Source of the DNA: Lepeophtheirus salmonis
Lineage: Eukaryota; Arthropoda; Copepoda; Siphonostomatoida; Caligidae
Direction: 5' to 3'
Length of the DNA: 64,000 nucleotides
Assembly (NCBI RefSeq): GCF_016086655.4
Contig: NC_052137.2
Location: forward strand, 39,018,007 to 39,082,006
A program made the position numbers and the translations under genes. The notes below the pieces were generated by a model that worked only from the letters and a program-made list of their open reading frames with translations, was not told where the DNA came from and did not search any database. Of the stretch, positions 59,563-64,000 are shown one piece after another. Every line of letters begins with the position of its first letter. Positions within the stretch are counted from its first letter, which is position 1.

Positions 59563-60332
59563 CGAGGGTAGTTTGAAAAGACTGGTCAAGGTCTGAGAAA
59601 TGGGTCTACTGGTGTGTATTGAGGTTATGTGTATTTAGCAGCATCTCTTGATAGAAATACACAAACTTTCAGCCATTAATTCTCATGGACTATCTGGAAA
59701 AGGGTTCATATTATTAATTGTTACTGAACAGTTTGAAAACTGAGGTGCAAGAAAAAAAAACCACGATTGGCTCACAAAATAGTCATTTTCCATTAAGACA
59801 GTTCACCAGCTAACACATCAGTAGCTGTGGTTGCAAAATTAATGTAAATAGGGTTCCAAATCGAAATGCCCACAGTGCTAGCAAACTCACGCACTTCCAT
59901 TTTTCTGTCATACAACACCATATCATAGATTTTATCAATGATTTCTGGAGTAGTAACCTAAACAGGGGGTCCAGAACATTCAGCGTCACTTGTGACATAT
60001 GGTCACTCCGAAAATTTTGAAACCACTTATAAAATGTTCTAATCGAAGCTGCAGAGTCCCATAATGTTTATCAAACATTTTTTAAAGTCTTTTGAGGCGT
60101 TTTGCCTTTCATAAAGTAATGTTTAATCAGGACAATAATTTTTTTTGTGTCCATTTTTTCAAAATCACTCCACTTCCTCGATTCAAACGAATACCAAACA
60201 GAAAGAAATAGACTGATCTGGCTGAAAGTTGGTGGATGTTCTGCCTAGGGATGCCATTAACTAACCATAACCTCGATAAGTAGCAGTAGTGTTATCTCTT
60301 GGACTTTGCATGGATTTTTCAAATGACCCTCG
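59563..60332 (-). mobile_element. mariner element with catalytic half deleted, 770 bp, both TIRs and TA duplication
   Basis: The left end CGAGGGTAGTTTGAAAAGAC and the right end (reverse complement) CGAGGGTCATTTGAAAAATC form imperfect inverted repeats of about 35-39 bp. Both are flanked by TA (59561-59562 and 60333-60334). The length is well below the usual 1.3 kb. The transposase relic inside holds only the N-terminal DNA-binding part. The element lies inside a family G repeat and 358 bp from another mariner in opposite orientation. Confidence 0.85.
59820..60154 (-). pseudogene. mariner transposase relic, N-terminal DNA-binding half only
   Basis: From 60154 the minus strand reads MDTKKIIVLIKHYFMKGKTP then, after a frame break, AASIRTFYKWFQNFRSDHMS, the first helix-turn-helix region. 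Another frame shift gives TTPEIIDKIYDMVLYDRKME, VREFASTVGIS, the second helix-turn-helix. After this the resemblance stops with a premature stop; no SDE, DNAxxH/QDG or SPD motif is found before the 3' terminal repeat. There are at least two frameshifts and one stop. The minus-strand frame 59998-59810 is an out-of-frame shadow. Confidence 0.85.
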
Positions 60333-60334
60333 TA

Positions 60335-60690
60335 TATCAAACTTACACTCAATGAGTAAGGTTTCAACAATGATAAAATTATGTCAACTGGTAGTCAAAA
60401 AGAAAAAAAATACTTTAAATTATATTTTTGACGGTACAATAACAATAAAATATTTGTTGTATTTAAAAAAATGTTTCCTTAAAAAATTGATTTTACCTCT
60501 CAAAATTAATTATTTAATATCTCAAAGAAAGAGTTGCAACTGTCCACAGTCTCCCCTATCTATTTAGACGTAAGAACGGAATTACAAATACTAAAAAAAG
60601 TCATTCAAGTTCTACAAATTCGACATATATATTTCAAGGAGAGTCACGCATTTTTGTAGATAACAAAATTAATAATAAATATAATAAGTA
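60335..60690. other. no gene seen
   Basis: Spacer between two mariner relics; the start (TATATCAAACTTAC) may continue the split family G repeat. Confidence 0.4.
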
Positions 60691-61570
60691 CTGGGTGATC
60701 CATTAAAAACTAAGCACTTACTAATTCAATAATGAACGAAGGTTGAGAGATTGAAAGTAATTCATATTTCGATATATTAAAGCATAAACAATCAGTTAAA
60801 AATCAAAACAAACCTTATCTCCGTATCTTATGTACAAGTCGAGAAAATTAAACTTGAACGTGATCGAGGAATTTCCATTCCAAACGCCAAGTAGTTGGGT
60901 GTCTCCAGGACCACCTTCTACGCCGTCAATAAGTCCGAAACATTGGAGAGGAAGAAGGGTTCTGCCAAGAAGGGGAAACTGGGATCCGGAAGAGTTAAAG
61001 GAAACAGCTCAGCCCAATACTCAGCTCAAGTCCATGAGAGCCCATGCAAGAGATCTTGCAGTTTCAAACCTGACTCTTCAGAGAGCTACAGTGGGTGGAA
61101 AGAGCCTGCTGAGGGTGGAGAGGCCACTTTTGACACCGCAATGAAAGAAACACAACTCTTCCGTTGGAAGAAAAATTTTAATGAGTCTTTTGAACTCGTT
61201 TTTTTATACTTTTGGCCCCCTTCAGCAATGATGCAAACACCCTCAATTACACATTTTGGGCTGGATATCGAGGTGAAGGCCTGCAGTTTCCGTCATCCAC
61301 ACACCAAGGACCTCAATGTCGCTGTCAGCCATTACTGGGACGTCATGACAGAGGACTACTACGGCAGTGGGTGGCAGGCCTTCTGCCGCCGCCAACTGAA
61401 AGCCATCATTGATGCTAAGAACGGTTATATCAATTATTAAGAGAGGTCAGACATATTAATGTTAATTTTGTTAATATTATATAGTTAATAAATTATGGAA
61501 TGTTTGTTCATGAATTATATCTTGTTGAAGTTTAAAATCCAGAGTGTTCATATTGTAATGGACCACTCGG
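60691..61570 (+). mobile_element. internally deleted mariner element, 880 bp, both TIRs
   Basis: The left end CTGGGTGATCCATTAAAAAC and the right end (reverse complement) CCGAGTGGTCCATTACAATA form imperfect inverted repeats of about 28 bp. A TA precedes the left end (60689-60690). On the right the expected TA is degenerate (TTTA). The inside encodes two ends of a transposase fused across a deletion. Confidence 0.85.
60830..61440 (+). pseudogene. mariner transposase relic, catalytic centre deleted, frameshifted
   Basis: The first part is split over two frames. VSRTTFYAVNKSETLERKKG gives the first helix-turn-helix and linker. ELKETAQPNTQLKSMRAHAR, DLAVSNLTLQRATVGGKSLL and RVERPLLTP give the second. 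AMKETQLFRWKKNFNESFEL follows. The frame then passes at about 61200 directly to WPPS and, one frame over, SNDANTLNYTFWA, which is the third catalytic aspartate region (SPDxNPLDYxFW). The C-terminus reads VKACSFRHPHTKDLNVAVSH, YWDVMTEDYY and RRQLKAIIDAKNGYINY. The first two catalytic aspartates and about 120 residues are missing. The remaining open frame of 181 codons is the longest in the window. Confidence 0.9.
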
Positions 61571-61574
61571 TTTA

Positions 61575-61855
61575 TGCATTTAATTGTTCTGTAGTTTGAT
61601 ATACATTTAAAAAAATATGTTTTTTAATGATTTATTTGCAAATGTGAGTACTTTTCTTTGACACTTTTGCATTTGTCTATATAAGTGTATTTTTAGTATA
61701 ATATGTACTATGTTACCATATAAATCCTTTTTTTATAATTAGTATGAATACTTTATGAATTTAATGACAAGACCATTTCAGAAAATAATAAAACGACCAT
61801 TTAAAGACTGTATAAATATAATGTGTGTATTCTTCTTTCAGGTTATATGTACATG
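61575..61855. other. no gene seen
   Basis: AT-rich; nothing supported. Confidence 0.4.
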
Positions 61856-61856
61856 T

Positions 61857-62095
61857 TCAGGGATATCCGCAGGGGGTGAGCAGAAGGGGTTGCAGCTCTC
61901 CCCCCACCCAAAAAAATGGACTTTTGCTTTTCACTAGAAAACTTAATATTTTAAATTTAATTTTCGAATCTGTTTTGCAAAGAGCTGGGGATTAAAAATA
62001 AAAAATTCAATTTTTTGAGAATAGCTATGGATTTCTGATTTTTTTTTCGCCACAAAATTTAATTTTTGAGCAGAGTAATGGATTCTTGAAATACT
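61857..62095 (+). repeat. family A minisatellite with head (copy 8)
   Basis: The head CAGGGATATCCGCAGGGGGTG, AGCAGAAGGGGTTGCAGC and TCTCCCCCCACCC is followed by units with TTGAGAATAGCTATGGATTT and TTGAGCAGAGTAATGGATTC. Confidence 0.7.
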
Positions 62096-62319
62096 TATAT
62101 TGGTCCCGATATGGTCTTTCAAACAAAATATTCTAATTTCACATTATTTTATTTTAAAAGCAAATTTTGGCTACTTTAGATACAATTTACGTCAAATCCA
62201 AAGGGTAAATAAGAATATAATTTTTTGATAGAAATTGACGATAATTTTTATAAGAACGCAAATGTAATCAATAATCAATTCTGAGAAAATAATTCTAGCA
62301 TGCTTTTATTTTAACAGAC

Positions 62320-62600
62320 AACATATATTTATGATCTAATTTTTACTATTTAAACAAAAATTATTCATTGATAGCGAATTATTCTTCGGAGCATTATAAA
62401 GTTTTAAAGGCACAACTGTATAATAATCAGTAAATGTGTAATTTTAGTAATATTAGTTAATGTTTATTATGTATATTTATACAACACAGTATCATGTGGT
62501 TCGAATCCTTTACCTTTGATATTACTTTAAATAAATTAAATATTAACAAACACTAGATCGATTTAAATGGAAGACGTTGGAAGTTGTATATCTAGGACTG
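62320..62600 (+). repeat. dispersed repeat family H, copy 2
   Basis: ACACAGTATCATGTGGTTCG, AATCCTTTACC, ACTTTAAATAAATTAAATA and AACAAACACTAG align with 57913-57990. GGTTCGAATCC is a good pol III B-box consensus; no convincing A box was found upstream. Confidence 0.55.
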
Positions 62601-62604
62601 TGAG

Positions 62605-64000
62605 TTCATACTTTCAATGGATTTCAAACCAAATTGCAAGTGCCACAACAAGTTACTTATAGTTAGAGTCACTTTCAAAAAAATAATTAATGGTATTTTT
62701 CTAATATAACATAATAACATATAAATATGCAACTTTGTTTGTAATAATTATCTTAAGAAGTATTTATCAAAGAATATGAATATTACAATATTCATTCAAT
62801 CCTATTTAAAATGAGAATTCGTAAAACCAATTAATAAATTTACAACATGATGACTACAAAAACGACTCTAAATAATTTTTTCAGTACATCATATAAAATA
62901 ATAATCTGATTTGGTTAATTGCAGTATTGTCCTTTGGCACAAATGTTTTGTTCAATAGTCCGCACAGATGTTCGTTATACCAGGTTTGACTGTATGTGTA
63001 TAATAAAGTACATCATCTATTCATATCAACCCCCTATCAGAATGATATATGTGCATTGTACAATCATGGTATATGTATATAAATATATATATTTATATTA
63101 TGCTTTTGTGTGCTTCTACAAATATTAAAACACAAACAGCCAACTTTTTAATTATCTTGAATGCAGTTATCTTTGACTAACAACAAACTTTTTGGAATTA
63201 ATTAAGCTCCCCCTCATTTCTACATTTGTTGTTTTGACATGGTATTATTTCTATGTTTTTGATGTTCTATTTATATTACTTATAAATGTATGATTGTCTT
63301 TATCTTTGCTTTCTCCTTAGAGTTCTTCATTTCTATATTTATAGAATTCCACTCTTCATTCAGTAACATATCGTTCCTCTACAATTTATATGTATATAAA
63401 TTGATATAGTTGTACAAAATATGACCCATCGTAAAATGAAAATTAACTTGGTCAATCTTATGTATCACTGTTATTTTATTAACTTTTAGTTACATGAGCT
63501 AGGGAATAGTTTTAATAGTAATCAATGTACCTAATGTCGTGTCAGTCCTTATTCGTTCGGTTCAGTACATTCCAGTGTTAGAACGGATCCTATCAGTCCT
63601 TCGAACCTGTAATTAAAGTAGGGTTACTATGTACACATATAAGTGTATATACAGTGTTTGGCAGCGAATCATGCAGTAGGATTTGAACTTGTTTCGAGCA
63701 CGTACCCCATATTTTAAACTTTTTTACATTAGCTTATTCTTTACTCCAATTCGAACTTCTTCTTTTTTTAAAAACAACATTCGTATTACGATCGAGAGCG
63801 ACAAAGGAAGTCTCCTGGGTAGCAAATCCTCGCCCGATATCATATACATATATAAACTTATACGTCTACACGCACAAAATATGTCAACCCGCCTTAAGAC
63901 TGACAGGCCGAAGGACTGTCACTACTAGAACTGATTAAAAAAGGAAAAAAAGAATAGTTGAGTGACGTCATAAAGGACCAAGCTTAATATGAATTATGAA
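62605..64000. other. no gene seen
   Basis: AT-rich. A plus-strand frame at 63683-63928 is unrecognised. Confidence 0.45.

Noticed and set aside
63683..63928. Plus-strand open frame near the window end
   Set aside because: No domain, no codon bias visible; length is compatible with chance.

Overview
This window looks like AT-rich, gene-poor, non-coding DNA from an animal nuclear genome. There is no dense array of long open frames, no ribosome-binding sites and no operons. Homopolymers, (TA)n runs and interspersed repeats are everywhere. The only protein homology I recognise is to Tc1/mariner-superfamily transposases, and every copy is broken. Abundant, diverse mariner relics in very AT-rich DNA suggest an arthropod, and a copepod such as a sea louse is possible. 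That placement is inference from general character and rests on no diagnostic gene.

I found no intact host gene, rRNA or CRISPR array. Nine mariner-type relics were recognised: 4474-5165 (+), 9724-10303 (-), about 27158-27550 (+), 29964-30600 (-), 36780-37402 (+), 38400-38980 (-), 47366-48083 (-), 59563-60332 (-) and 60691-61570 (+). They belong to several different lineages, with different terminal repeats and different N-terminal domains. At least five keep both ends, or both the N- and C-terminal coding parts, but lack the middle that holds catalytic aspartates. They are internally deleted, non-autonomous copies. A hAT-like MITE lies at 33133-33319, and a degenerate tRNA-like sequence at 59282-59364.

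The rest is largely dispersed repeat families defined by comparing the window with itself. (A) An AT-rich minisatellite family with a G/C-rich 'head' occurs at eight places. (B) A 250-500 bp family is centred near 1.5, 7.4, 16.8, 18.8, 27.8 and 36.4 kb. (C) A family is rich in GGTCT/AGACC and CGGTC words. (D) A family carries CCCGGGAAA palindromes. (E) A family is found at 31.8, 45.9 and 53.4 kb. (F) Two families contain a TTTTGTTGTCAGCTGTCGA-like word. (G) One family has been split by later insertions.

The most unusual structures are foldback-type elements. At 22429-23254, inverted arms built of 15-bp tandem units enclose about 4.5 copies of a 110-115 bp satellite. At 57587-58085, inverted arms are built of short units carrying a GCCGAACGG-type word. 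At 3405-4035, two arms of about 195 bp form a large hairpin. The layout points to repeated transposon invasion, internal deletion and nesting. Nothing suggests genes working together.
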